Source of the DNA: Chloroflexota bacterium
GTDB taxonomy: Bacteria > Chloroflexota > Anaerolineae > Anaerolineales > Villigracilaceae
NCBI GenBank assembly: GCA_023459215.1
Contig: JAEWVF010000021.1
Coordinates: 1 to 64,000, forward strand
DNA length: 64,000 nucleotides
Reading direction: 5' to 3'
The translations under genes were made by a program, and so were the position numbers. This document shows positions 16,689 through 24,280 of this stretch, one piece after another (the first letter of the stretch is position 1; every line of letters begins with the position of its first letter). The notes beneath the pieces were generated by a model, which had not been told where the DNA came from, searched no databases, and worked only from the letters and a program-made list of their open reading frames with translations.

Positions 16689-17009
16689 ATGACTACTACC
16701 AAGGTTTCCCCAAAGAATGACCTGCCAGAGGTCTATATTGACGACATCCTCATGTCGCTCAAATACTTTGCCGATGAGCACGAGGCCCACCTGAAAATTA
16801 TCGACCCCCAGGTGTGCATCAATTGCAAAGACAAACCCTGTTTGAAGTTCTGCCCCGTCGGCGCGTATCGCACCCAGGATGGCGGCACCGTCCAGATCGC
16901 TTTTCAGAGCTGCGTCGAGTGCGGCACCTGCCGGGTGATGTGCCCGCCCAAGAACGTTTTCTGGAAGCTGCCGCGCGGCGGCTACGGTGTTTCCTACAAA
17001 TTCGGCTAA
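16689..17009 (+). CDS. fixX: FixX-type ferredoxin-like protein
   Basis: Ferredoxin-like partner of FixC, 106 residues. Cysteines appear as CINCKDKPCLKFCP (residues about 43-56) and CVECGTCRVMCPP (residues about 77-89). FixX normally binds one [4Fe-4S] cluster through the second set, with the first set degenerate. Here the first set keeps four Cys in irregular spacing, so a second cluster cannot be excluded. Ends fixABCX; a strong terminator follows 24 bp downstream. No nitrogenase genes are in view, so the complex may serve ferredoxin-dependent enzymes such as the aldehyde oxidoreductase at 40016-42175. Confidence 0.92.
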   Translation: MTTTKVSPKNDLPEVYIDDILMSLKYFADEHEAHLKIIDPQVCINCKDKPCLKFCPVGAYRTQDGGTVQIAFQSCVECGTCRVMCPPKNVFWKLPRGGYGVSYKFG

Positions 17010-17032
17010 AATGCTTGCCCTTTAGAATCATG

Positions 17033-17065
17033 AGCGCCGCACAATCTGTGCGGCGCTTTTGTTTT
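17033..17065 (+). terminator. intrinsic terminator of fixABCX
   Basis: Perfect 11-bp stem AGCGCCGCACA / TGTGCGGCGCT with a 3-base loop, followed by TTTTGTTTT. Confidence 0.9.
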
Positions 17066-17076
17066 ACATGATTTGT

Positions 17077-17127
17077 CACTCCCTACGCGGAGGGCGGAGT
17101 GGTTCGCGCAGCCCGTAGTCGAAGGGC
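17077..17127. repeat. palindromic repeat downstream of fixX
   Basis: Two adjacent small palindromes: CACTCC-GGAGTG flanking CCCT-AGGG (17077-17101), then GCCC-gtagtcgaa-GGGC (17111-17127). The GTCGAAGGG word matches the repeats at 10575-10661 and 39978-40003. Not coding. Confidence 0.55.
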
Positions 17128-17167
17128 GTTTGTTGAACTCTGTGCGGGCAGGATTCGTGCAAAAAAT

Positions 17168-17602
17168 CTATTCTCGTTTCATCGGCAAGGCTGAGCCGCA
17201 ATAAGCGCAATTGGCGGAGCGGCTGCTGAGCCATTTGACTTCCGCGCTGCGCGTCGGCCCGCCGCAGCGCGGACAGTTGCCGGGTAGCAGGTCGCTGCGG
17301 TAGTTGTACACCGCCGGGATCGACTCTGTCGGGTTGGGAACCGCTGTTGGGGTGTTTTCCATCGGGCGCGGCGTCGGCGCAGGCTGGAACGGCGCCTCGT
17401 CGTTTTCAATCTCAGGCGCGAACTTGCCGGCGCGGAAAACCGTTTCGATGATCATGCTCAAGCCGACCAGGAACAGGATTCCCGGCCACCAGTCGCCGGT
17501 CATCATCAGCACCCCGATCCCGATTAACCAGATTGCGCCGCTCAGGGCCTTGACTTGTCCCGGCTGTCTGTTGAAGTGTCTGTGTCGATAAAATTTAGGC
17601 AT
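17168..17602 (-). CDS. small membrane protein with C-terminal zinc ribbon
   Basis: Function unknown. 144 residues: a basic N-terminus (MPKFYRHRHFNRQPGQVK), two short hydrophobic helices (LSGAIWLIGIGVLMMTG and GILFLVGLSMIIETVF, residues about 20-58), a Pro-rich linker and a C-terminal zinc ribbon CPRCGG...CAYCGS. The helices resemble the two-helix LiaF/DUF5668-type membrane module; this is a weak likeness. A clean AAGGAG precedes the ATG at 17602. Runs toward fixX with the terminator and repeat between. GC content is like the neighbours, unlike the next gene. Confidence 0.8.
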   Translation of the reverse strand: MPKFYRHRHFNRQPGQVKALSGAIWLIGIGVLMMTGDWWPGILFLVGLSMIIETVFRAGKFAPEIENDEAPFQPAPTPRPMENTPTAVPNPTESIPAVYNYRSDLLPGNCPRCGGPTRSAEVKWLSSRSANCAYCGSALPMKRE

Positions 17603-17776
17603 ACCGATACTCCTTGTGTATGAATGATTATACGGTATCGATCAGGTTTCGGTTGCGGGCGGTGTAAAAAAATGTTTGGCTGTATAATTTTCTTAATCGT
17701 GCTCTTGTTGATGAATGAGTTAATTCGGTGATTTTTAATTTGCATTTTTAATACTTGGGTTGTGCAGGAATAAACT

Positions 17777-19873
17777 ATGGATATTGAAATATTCCAAATT
17801 GATCATAATTCTAAACTTCTAAAAGATGTTATTGCATTGGGTGATGCAAACAAAAATACATTGGGTTTGTTTCCAAAAGATGCGTATCATGAAAGTGCAA
17901 GCAAAAAGAGAATAATTGTTGCTGTAAGCAAAGATGCGGGGAAATTAATAGGATATTTGCTTTACAGCCTCTCTCGCCAAAAAATGTTGGTTTCAATAGT
18001 TCATTTATGTATTGATGTGCCGTGGCGAGGAATGGGTATACCCAAGCTGTTGTTTGAGATGTTGAAAGAATTAACCCAGGACGGCTATTTGGGAGTTCGA
18101 GTTCGCTGTCGGGTGGATTATTCTGCAAATAAATTATGGCCCAAATTGGGATTTATTGCTGTTGGTGAGATGGATGGTCGTGGTAAAAAAAGCACCAAGC
18201 TGACAATATGGAAATTTGAGTATGAACATACTTCTCTTTTTTCATATACTGCTAACCAATACGAGAATTTGAAAGTAAGAGTGGTTATTGATGCAAATAT
18301 TTTTTACCAGATTCAAAACCCTGAAATGCCTGCTAGTGAAGAATCGTTGCCATTGCTTGAGCCTTGGTTGGATATTGATTTACATGTTACCCCTGAAATG
18401 CTGAATGAAATAAATAGAAATAAGGATATAAACGCGAGAAAAGCTGCAAGAAAGTTTTTCGGTTCTTTTAGTATTGTGAATTCAAAATCTTCACATAACA
18501 ATTTTCGAGAAATTCAAGAGCGATTAAAACCTATATTTCCAGCATCTTTGTCTCAGAGTGATGAATCAGATTTGCGTCAATTGGCTTATGCCATTGCTGA
18601 CGAGATTCCATTTTTTGTAACACGTGATGGCCCTATGCTTGGCCGAGCTGATGATGTTTTTGAAAAATTTGGTATTCAAATATTGCGCCCATCCGATTTG
18701 ATTTTGATGCAGGATGAACTCTTGAGAGGTGATGAATATATTCCATCTCGATTGGCTGGTTCACAGCTTCGCATAGAGAGAGTTCATAGTCAACAGAGTG
18801 AAAAGCTGATAGAAAAATTTTTGTGTGATCAAGAAGAAACTAAAGGTGCATTTCGAAAAACCATCCAATTAACATTGGGTAATGCCTCTACTATAGAAAC
18901 CTTTATGGTAATGGATGCCCAAGGAGTGGAACATGGTTTGATTTCTTATTCAAGGCAATTGGATGGAGAGATCATAGTTCCTATTTTTAGAGTGGGGAAA
19001 GCAAAAATATGTCAGTATGTAGCAAAATATTTGGTCAATAACGTTGTGTTAACCGCATCTTCAGAGAAGAGAAACTTAATAAAGGTCATTGATGCCCACT
19101 TGCCAGCAACTGTAATTTTTGCCCTTCAGGATAATGGATTTATAAAAATTAAAGATGGGTGGTTTAAGGCAACTTTATCTAAAGTTCTTCCGAGTTATGA
19201 GATTGTTAAGCAATTATCTAGCCATAATTGGCCGGATTATGCGAGAAGTCCGCTCAACAACTTCGCGCTAAATATTCCGGAAACGCCGAGCAAATCAACT
19301 TTATTAGAAATTGAGAAAAACCTATGGCCGCTAAAAATCGAAGACCTTGATTTGCCGTGTTTTATTGTGCCGATTAGGCCTGAGTGGGCTATGCATTTAT
19401 TCGATGTGGATATTGCATCACAAGATCTGTTTGGTGGTGAACCTGCTCTAATTCTTAATGCCGAAAATGTTTATTACAGAAAAAGCTCTCCTAAAGTTTT
19501 ATCTGCGCCTGGACGGGTGCTTTGGTATGTTAGTCAAGGCAAAAAACGATATCAAGGTTCAATGTTTATAAAGGCGTGTTCTTACTTAGATGATGTAGAA
19601 ATTGGAAAACCTAAACAGCTTTTTTCTAAATATAAAAAGCTCGGAATTTATAAGTGGCTTGATGTGTATAATGGTGTTGCAAATAAAGATTTGGATAAAG
19701 ATATCATGGCGTTTAAGTTTTCTAGAACGGAAATCTTTAAACATCCAATTCATTTATCATATTTGCAGTTTATTTGGAAATCTGATGGCAAAAATTTTAA
19801 TAACGCTGTAAGTCCACTCTTAATAAATAATGATCGCTTTTTACAATTATATTCATTGGGTATGATGGAATAA
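17777..19873 (+). CDS. multidomain GNAT-PIN-(GNAT-like)-PUA/EVE-like protein
   Basis: Large AT-rich gene, 698 residues. Residues 1-150 form a GNAT acyltransferase: acetyl-CoA loop RGMG (84-87) in CIDVPWRGMGIPKLLF, and the C-terminal motif YSANKLWPKLGFIAVGEM (115-132). Residues 167-310 form a PIN nuclease with its acidic set intact: Asp172 (VVIDANIF), Glu211 (PEMLNEI), Asp265 (SDESDL) and Asp284 (FVTRDG). Residues 330-470 look like a second, degenerate GNAT fold ending NGFIKIKDGWFKATL. Residues 555-665 resemble a PUA/EVE/ASCH-type RNA-binding fold (PGRVLWYVS, GSMFIKACSYLDDVEIG, FSRTEIFKHPI). Starts at ATG 17777 with AGGA upstream; the ASCH gene follows 4 bp after its stop. Plausibly a two-gene RNA-modifying or RNA-cutting unit (toxin or defence type). 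Domains are read by eye; the C-terminal assignments are least certain. Confidence 0.75.
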   Translation: MDIEIFQIDHNSKLLKDVIALGDANKNTLGLFPKDAYHESASKKRIIVAVSKDAGKLIGYLLYSLSRQKMLVSIVHLCIDVPWRGMGIPKLLFEMLKELTQDGYLGVRVRCRVDYSANKLWPKLGFIAVGEMDGRGKKSTKLTIWKFEYEHTSLFSYTANQYENLKVRVVIDANIFYQIQNPEMPASEESLPLLEPWLDIDLHVTPEMLNEINRNKDINARKAARKFFGSFSIVNSKSSHNNFREIQERLKPIFPASLSQSDESDLRQLAYAIADEIPFFVTRDGPMLGRADDVFEKFGIQILRPSDLILMQDELLRGDEYIPSRLAGSQLRIERVHSQQSEKLIEKFLCDQEETKGAFRKTIQLTLGNASTIETFMVMDAQGVEHGLISYSRQLDGEIIVPIFRVGKAKICQYVAKYLVNNVVLTASSEKRNLIKVIDAHLPATVIFALQDNGFIKIKDGWFKATLSKVLPSYEIVKQLSSHNWPDYARSPLNNFALNIPETPSKSTLLEIEKNLWPLKIEDLDLPCFIVPIRPEWAMHLFDVDIASQDLFGGEPALILNAENVYYRKSSPKVLSAPGRVLWYVSQGKKRYQGSMFIKACSYLDDVEIGKPKQLFSKYKKLGIYKWLDVYNGVANKDLDKDIMAFKFSRTEIFKHPIHLSYLQFIWKSDGKNFNNAVSPLLINNDRFLQLYSLGMME

Positions 19874-19877
19874 TATA

Positions 19878-20297
19878 ATGACAAACCCCGCTATTTTGAT
19901 GTCAATTCGTCCGTTATATGCTGAAAAAATATTTAATCGAACAAAAACAGTTGAGCTTCGCCGAATTAAGCCCAAACTTATTAAAGCGGGTAGTTTAATT
20001 TTTGTATATGTTTCAGCACCTATAAAATCTTTAGTTGGGGCTTTCTCTGTTGCATCAGTTGAGGAAAAGCCAGTGTTGGCGTTATGGGAAAGTGTAAAAG
20101 ACCATGCTGGTATAAGTTATGATGATTTTCATAGGTATTACCACGGATCAGAAAAAGGTGTAGCAATTTTTATCAATGACGTATGGCTTTTACCAAAACC
20201 AATTCATTTATCGGACTTGCAAAGGGATTTTGATGGTTTTTACCCTCCTCAAAGTTTTCGCTATACAGCAATTCAGCAAGTTTGGAATTTGCGATAA
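19878..20297 (+). CDS. ASCH-domain protein
   Basis: 139 residues. The ASCH signature (G-x-K-x-x-E-x-R) is present as RTKTVELRR with Lys23, Glu26 and Arg28, followed by beta strands LIFVYVSAPIKSLVGAFSV typical of this PUA-like fold. ASCH proteins bind RNA or nucleotides; one E. coli member (YqfB) hydrolyses N4-acetylcytidine, which is notable because the gene just upstream encodes an acetyltransferase-type domain. Spacing of 4 bp to that gene, the same AT-rich composition and a shared terminator indicate an operon. It could be an antitoxin, a cofactor or a deacylase; sequence alone does not decide. Confidence 0.85.
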   Translation: MTNPAILMSIRPLYAEKIFNRTKTVELRRIKPKLIKAGSLIFVYVSAPIKSLVGAFSVASVEEKPVLALWESVKDHAGISYDDFHRYYHGSEKGVAIFINDVWLLPKPIHLSDLQRDFDGFYPPQSFRYTAIQQVWNLR

Positions 20298-20336
20298 CAT
20301 TTATTATTTGATGTGAAATCAAAAGATAGTTGTAAG

Positions 20337-20370
20337 CGCCCGCTTTACCCGAGCGGGCGTTTTCTTTTTC
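20337..20370 (+). terminator. terminator of the GNAT-PIN/ASCH operon
   Basis: 7-bp stem CGCCCGC / GCGGGCG with a 9-base loop followed by TTTTCTTTTT. It lies immediately before a TATAAT (20375-20380) that may belong to the glyQS promoter. Confidence 0.85.
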
Positions 20371-20454
20371 ACGGTATAATCTTCCCCCAGCAATCATCCC
20401 CACCCTAAAATCATAGATCGAAAACCTGTACTGAGCAAAGGCGAAGTATTCAAA

Positions 20455-23400
20455 ATGACTGAAAAATACACTTTTCAATCCATCATTATCAAACTGCAAG
20501 AATACTGGGCCTCGCGCGGATGCCTGATCTGGCAGCCTTACTACACCCAGGTCGGCGCGGGGACGATGAACCCGGCCACCTTTTTGCGTGTGCTCGGCCC
20601 CGAGCCGTGGAGCGTCGCTTACGTTGAACCCTCCGTCCGCCCGGACGATGGCCGCTATGGCGAAAATCCCAACCGCCTGCAAATGCACTACCAGTACCAG
20701 GTCATACTCAAACCCGATACCGGCAATCCCCAGGAACTCTATCTCGATTCGCTCAAAGCAATTGGCATCGACCCACGTCAACACGACATCCGCTTTGTCG
20801 AAGACAACTGGGAACAGCCGGCCATCTCGGCCTGGGGCCTGGGCTGGGAAGTCTGGCTCGACGGCCAGGAAATCACCCAATTCACCTACTTCCAGCAGGT
20901 TGGCGGCGTGGCCCTCGACCCGGTCGCGGTTGAAATCACCTACGGCCTCGACCGCATCCTGATTGCGCTCAACAACGCCAAAGGCATCTGGGGCGAACCC
21001 TGGGCCGAGGGCGTCAGCTATGGCGAAGTCCGCCGCCGCGAAGAGTTTGAGCATTCCAAATACTATTACGAAGTTGCCGATGTGGCCCGCGCCCGCCAGA
21101 TGTACGAACTCTACCTGGCCGAGAGCGAAGCTTGCCTCGCCCAGGGACTTGTCCTGCCGGCCCACGATTACGTTTTGAAATCCTCGCATACCTTCAACAT
21201 TCTCGATGCGCGCGGCGCGGTCAGCCTGACCGAGCGCCAGGCCAGCTTCGGCAAAATGCGCGACCTGGCCCGGCGTGTGGCGCTGGCATACCTGGAGCAA
21301 CGCAAAGAGTTGGAGTATCCACTGTTGAAGGATGAAGGCGGAAGGCAGAAGGATGAAACCAAAACCTTCTCGCCGCAAATCATCCTTCATCCTTCATCTT
21401 TCATCCTTGAAATTGGCGTCGAAGAACTGCCCGCGGCGGATGTGGATTCGGCGCTTGCCCAGCTTCGGGAAAAAGTCCCGGCCTGGCTGGCGGATCTGCG
21501 CCTCGAACATGGTCCCGTGACGGTTCACGCCACCCCGCGCCGGTTGGCCGTTTTGATAGAGAATCTGGCCCCCTCGCAGCCCGACCGTGAAGAACTGGTT
21601 AAGGGGCCGCCCGCTGACCGGGCAATCATTGTGGGGCAAGATAATATCTTGTCCTACACACCGGCAGCCCAGGGTTTTGCCAAAAAGAACGGCATCAATG
21701 TCGAAGATTTGCAAATTAAGGAAATCGACGGCGGCAAATATGTGACCGCCGTGGTTGCATCCAAGGGCCGCCCGACCTCCGAAGTGCTGGCCGAAGCCCT
21801 GCCCAAATGGGTGGCCGGCATCAGCTTCGTCAAAACCATGCGCTGGAACGCTTCCGGGGTGGCTTTCAGCCGCCCAATCCGCTGGTTCGTTGCCCTGCTT
21901 GGCGGACAGGTCATCCCGTTCGAATACGCTGGTGTAACTGCTGGCAACACCTCGCGCGGACTGCGCCCTTACGACTCTCCTGAAATCGCCATTGCCTCGG
22001 CTGATTCTTATTTCGATGCCATTCGCCAGGCTGGGATTGTGCTCGACATCGAAGAGCGCAAAGCTGCCATCGTCGAGATGGTCAAAAAGGCTGCCGCATC
22101 GGTCGGCGGCGAGGCGATTATCGAAGAGGGGCTGCTCGGCGAGGTTGCCAACCTGATCGAAAAGCCGACCGCCGTCCTGGGCGGGTTCAATCCCGATTTT
22201 CTCGGCCTGCCCCGCGATGTGCTGATTGGCACGATGAAGAAGCACCAGCGATATTTCCCCGTCCGCACCGTAGGGGCGCAGCATGCTGCGCCCCTACTCC
22301 CCCATTTCATCGCCATCCGCAATGGCGACGCGGAACATCTCGACATCGTCCGTGAGGGTAACGAACACGTTTTGGGTGCGCGCTTTGCCGATGCCAACTT
22401 CTTTGTCCGCGAAGATGTCAGATTCCCGCTCGAACATTACCGCGATGGGCTGAAAACGCTCACCTTCCAGACCAAACTTGGCTCGTATCTCGATAAATCA
22501 GAGCGGATGCTCAAGCTGGCCGAAAAAATCGCCGAAATGCTCAAGTTGGACAGCGTTCAACAGTCCCAGGTTCAACGCGCCACCTTCCTGGCCAAGGCTG
22601 ACCTGACCACCCAGATGGTCACCGAAATGACCTCGCTGCAAGGTATCATCGGGCGTGAATATGCCCTGCGCAGCAATGAAAAAGCCGAAGTGGCGCTGGC
22701 GATTGGCGAGCAGTACCAGCCTGTTCCGCAGAGCAAGATCGGGGTGGTGGTAGCCTTGGCCGACAGAATCGACTCTCTCGTCGGCTTGTTCGCCGCCGGG
22801 CTGGCCCCGACCGGGGCGAAAGACCCCTTCGGCCTGCGCCGCGCCGCCATTGGGACGGTCCAGCCGTTGATCGAACACAATCTCGATTTCGACCTGCGCG
22901 CCGCCGTCGAGAAATCTGCCGAGACGCAGCCGATTCCCGTTTCAGCCGAGGTCAAGGCCCAGGTGCTGGAGTTCCTGACGGGTCGCATGCGCGTCCTGCT
23001 GACTGAAACGGGCTTCCGCTACGATGTAGTCGAGGCCGTTTTGGCGGCCCAATCCCACAATCCGGCTGCATCCGCCCAAGCCGTGAAAGAACTAGGTGAA
23101 TGGGTCAAACGTTCCGACTGGACGCCGATCCTGGATGGGTATGCGCGCTGTGTCAGAATTGTGCGCAGTGAAAAGGTGTCAGGTGTCAGGTCGCAAGTGA
23201 ACGCTGCGAAATTGCTTGAGCCGGCAGAAAAAGCCTTGCATGAGGCCATTCTGCATTCTGCATCCTCCACCCCGCATTCAGTAAATGAATTGCTCGAAAC
23301 GGTCGAAAAACTGATTCCCGCCATTACCGCCTTCTTCGACAAAGTGCTGGTGATGGACAAGGATGAAACCATCAAGCAGAACCGCCTGGCTTTGGTGGGG

Positions 23401-23457
23401 CAAGTTGCCAATTTGTCTGCCGGGATTGCCGATTTGAGCAAGCTCGAAGGGTTTTAA
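20455..23457 (+). CDS. glyQS: glycyl-tRNA synthetase, alpha and beta subunits fused
   Basis: Charges tRNA-Gly; heterotetrameric-type enzyme in one chain of 1000 residues. Residues 1-290 are the alpha (catalytic) part: YWASRGCLIWQPYYTQVGAG, YVEPSVRPDDGRYGENPNR, WGLGWEVWLDGQEITQFTYF. From about residue 315 the beta part begins (FILEIGVEELPAADVDSAL), with MKKHQRYFP, FGLRRAAIG and the C-terminal DNRL-like AFFDKVLVMDKDE...NRLAL region for tRNA binding. Odd: the linker and two or three sites in the beta part are encoded by short palindromic or tandem repeats (separate entries). No clear Shine-Dalgarno; a TATAAT lies 75 bp upstream. Fused alpha-beta forms are known in other bacteria such as Chlamydia. 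Confidence 0.96.
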   Translation: MTEKYTFQSIIIKLQEYWASRGCLIWQPYYTQVGAGTMNPATFLRVLGPEPWSVAYVEPSVRPDDGRYGENPNRLQMHYQYQVILKPDTGNPQELYLDSLKAIGIDPRQHDIRFVEDNWEQPAISAWGLGWEVWLDGQEITQFTYFQQVGGVALDPVAVEITYGLDRILIALNNAKGIWGEPWAEGVSYGEVRRREEFEHSKYYYEVADVARARQMYELYLAESEACLAQGLVLPAHDYVLKSSHTFNILDARGAVSLTERQASFGKMRDLARRVALAYLEQRKELEYPLLKDEGGRQKDETKTFSPQIILHPSSFILEIGVEELPAADVDSALAQLREKVPAWLADLRLEHGPVTVHATPRRLAVLIENLAPSQPDREELVKGPPADRAIIVGQDNILSYTPAAQGFAKKNGINVEDLQIKEIDGGKYVTAVVASKGRPTSEVLAEALPKWVAGISFVKTMRWNASGVAFSRPIRWFVALLGGQVIPFEYAGVTAGNTSRGLRPYDSPEIAIASADSYFDAIRQAGIVLDIEERKAAIVEMVKKAAASVGGEAIIEEGLLGEVANLIEKPTAVLGGFNPDFLGLPRDVLIGTMKKHQRYFPVRTVGAQHAAPLLPHFIAIRNGDAEHLDIVREGNEHVLGARFADANFFVREDVRFPLEHYRDGLKTLTFQTKLGSYLDKSERMLKLAEKIAEMLKLDSVQQSQVQRATFLAKADLTTQMVTEMTSLQGIIGREYALRSNEKAEVALAIGEQYQPVPQSKIGVVVALADRIDSLVGLFAAGLAPTGAKDPFGLRRAAIGTVQPLIEHNLDFDLRAAVEKSAETQPIPVSAEVKAQVLEFLTGRMRVLLTETGFRYDVVEAVLAAQSHNPAASAQAVKELGEWVKRSDWTPILDGYARCVRIVRSEKVSGVRSQVNAAKLLEPAEKALHEAILHSASSTPHSVNELLETVEKLIPAITAFFDKVLVMDKDETIKQNRLALVGQVANLSAGIADLSKLEGF
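21328..21408. repeat. in-frame GAAGGATGAA inverted repeat in the GlyQ-GlyS linker
   Basis: Between the alpha and beta parts of glyQS the DNA is a run of AAGGATGAAGG-type words on the left and TTCATCCTTCATC-type words on the right. GAAGGATGAA occurs at 21327-21336 and 21348-21357, and its exact inverse TTCATCCTTC at 21386-21395. It encodes the linker DEGGRQKDETKTFSPQIILH and a few more residues. This looks like a repeat element that became coding. Confidence 0.65.
22270..22297. repeat. perfect 28-bp palindrome in frame inside glyQS
   Basis: GTAGGGGCGCAGCA (22270-22283) is followed at once by its exact reverse complement TGCTGCGCCCCTAC (22284-22297). It encodes VGAQHAAPL between HQRYFPV and LLPHFIAIRNGD, a place where GlyS homogs usually have a short turn. 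It is a member of the GTAGGGGCG palindrome family seen at 23474, 30664, 31350 and 36698. Confidence 0.9.
23174..23264. repeat. tandem 7-mers in frame near the glyQS 3' end
   Basis: AGGTGTC is repeated twice and a half (23174-23192) and ATTCTGC twice (23248-23261, then ATCC). They encode SEKVSGVRSQ and ILHSASSTPHS, low-complexity stretches flanking the conserved EPAEKALHEA helix. They look like small tandem expansions or fossil repeats tolerated in loops of the tRNA-binding part. Confidence 0.5.
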
Positions 23458-23473
23458 AGATTTGGATTTTTCT

Positions 23474-23501
23474 GTAGGGGCGAAGCAGCGCGTCGCCCCT
23501 A
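23474..23501. repeat. GTAGGGGCG-family palindrome downstream of glyQS
   Basis: GTAGGGGCGA (23474-23483), 9-base loop, TCGCCCCTA (23493-23501). It lies 17 bp after the glyQS stop and 53 bp before the VapB-type gene. It may act as a terminator-like hairpin but has no T-run. Confidence 0.7.
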
Positions 23502-23553
23502 ATTGTTTCTCACGCATTTTCGTGCTACACTTAAACGCGTGGAGACCTGACCC

Positions 23554-23796
23554 ATGGAAATGCAAAATATTACTCTTTCGTTACCCAAAAGCACCCTGCG
23601 CAAGATTAAGCTGGTGGCGGCCAAACGTGAAACATCGATTTCAAAGTTGATGACTGAGGCCATGGAAAAACTCGCCAGCGAAGATGAATCTTATAACAAA
23701 GCGATGGAAAGCGCCCTTGAGATGATGAACGCGGGGCTTGTGCTTGGCTTTGAAAAACCTGCCAGCCGGGACGAAATCCATGATCGACGTTACTGA
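23554..23796 (+). CDS. VapB-type antitoxin (ribbon-helix-helix-like)
   Basis: 80 residues. The N-terminal NITLSLPKSTLRKIKLVAAKRETSISKLMTEAMEKL has the strand-helix-helix pattern of Arc/CopG-type DNA-binding antitoxins, and the acidic C-terminal tail (residues about 45-80) would wrap the toxin. The start ATG at 23554 follows a weak purine-rich stretch. The 3' end overlaps the PIN gene start by 17 nt, the usual antitoxin-first arrangement of VapBC modules. It probably represses its own promoter; no clear operator was identified. Confidence 0.8.
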   Translation: MEMQNITLSLPKSTLRKIKLVAAKRETSISKLMTEAMEKLASEDESYNKAMESALEMMNAGLVLGFEKPASRDEIHDRRY

Positions 23797-24211
23797 ACCG
23801 CAGTTTGTAGATACCAATGTGCTGATTTATGCTTATGATGCTGGCGCAGGGCTAAAACATGCAGTGGCCAAACAGTTCATGGAACAACTTTGGAAAAACA
23901 AAACCGGTTGTTTGAGTACGCAGGTTTTGCAAGAGTTTTATGTCAATGTCACTTGCAAGGCCAGCCAACCCCTTTCTGTCGAACAGGCCAAGCGAGCCAT
24001 TCAAACCCTGTCACACTGGACAGTTTTTTCGCCCCAACCGATGGATATCCTGGCTGCCATTGACCTGAGCGTTCGCTACCAGATCTCCTTTTGGGATTCC
24101 ATGGTGATTCGCTCTGCCCGGCAAACCGGCTGCCAGACTCTCTGGTCGGAGGACCTGGCGCACGGTCAAGAGTATGACGGGGTAGTTGTACAAAATCCAT
24201 TTGCAGCCTGA
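23780..24211 (+). CDS. VapC-type PIN-domain toxin (RNase)
   Basis: 143 residues from the ATG at 23780, inside the antitoxin 3' end. PIN-fold acidic residues are visible: Asp in FVDTNVLIYAYD, Glu in LSTQVLQEFYVNVT, Asp in ISFWDSMVI and the late acidic pair in LWSEDLAHGQEY. VapC proteins cleave tRNA or rRNA; the target here is unknown. The longer reading frame from 23738 is rejected because it would overlap the antitoxin by 59 nt without a ribosome site. Ends at a bidirectional terminator. Confidence 0.88.
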   Translation: MIDVTEPQFVDTNVLIYAYDAGAGLKHAVAKQFMEQLWKNKTGCLSTQVLQEFYVNVTCKASQPLSVEQAKRAIQTLSHWTVFSPQPMDILAAIDLSVRYQISFWDSMVIRSARQTGCQTLWSEDLAHGQEYDGVVVQNPFAA

Positions 24212-24229
24212 AGCCGAAGAAAAGATAAG

Positions 24230-24258
24230 AAAAGACCGCGAGTTTTTCGCGGTCTTTT
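24230..24258. terminator. bidirectional terminator after the VapC gene
   Basis: AAAAGACCGCG / CGCGGTCTTTT stem with an AGTTTTT loop between convergent genes; A-rich on the left and T-rich on the right, so it can serve both strands. Confidence 0.85.
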
Positions 24259-24280
24259 GAGTTCATTACCCTTGTGATGT

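Noticed and set aside
16689..17009. second NuoI-like subunit
   Set aside because: Irregular Cys spacing in the first set, its length and its place after fixC identify FixX.
20173..21390. 405-codon minus-strand frame over the ASCH gene and glyQS
   Set aside because: It overlaps two real genes and a terminator and shows the typical antisense composition.
22270..22297. restriction-type or recombination attachment site
   Set aside because: The same palindrome type recurs at several unrelated loci with varied centres and no integrase, so a repeat family is the better reading.
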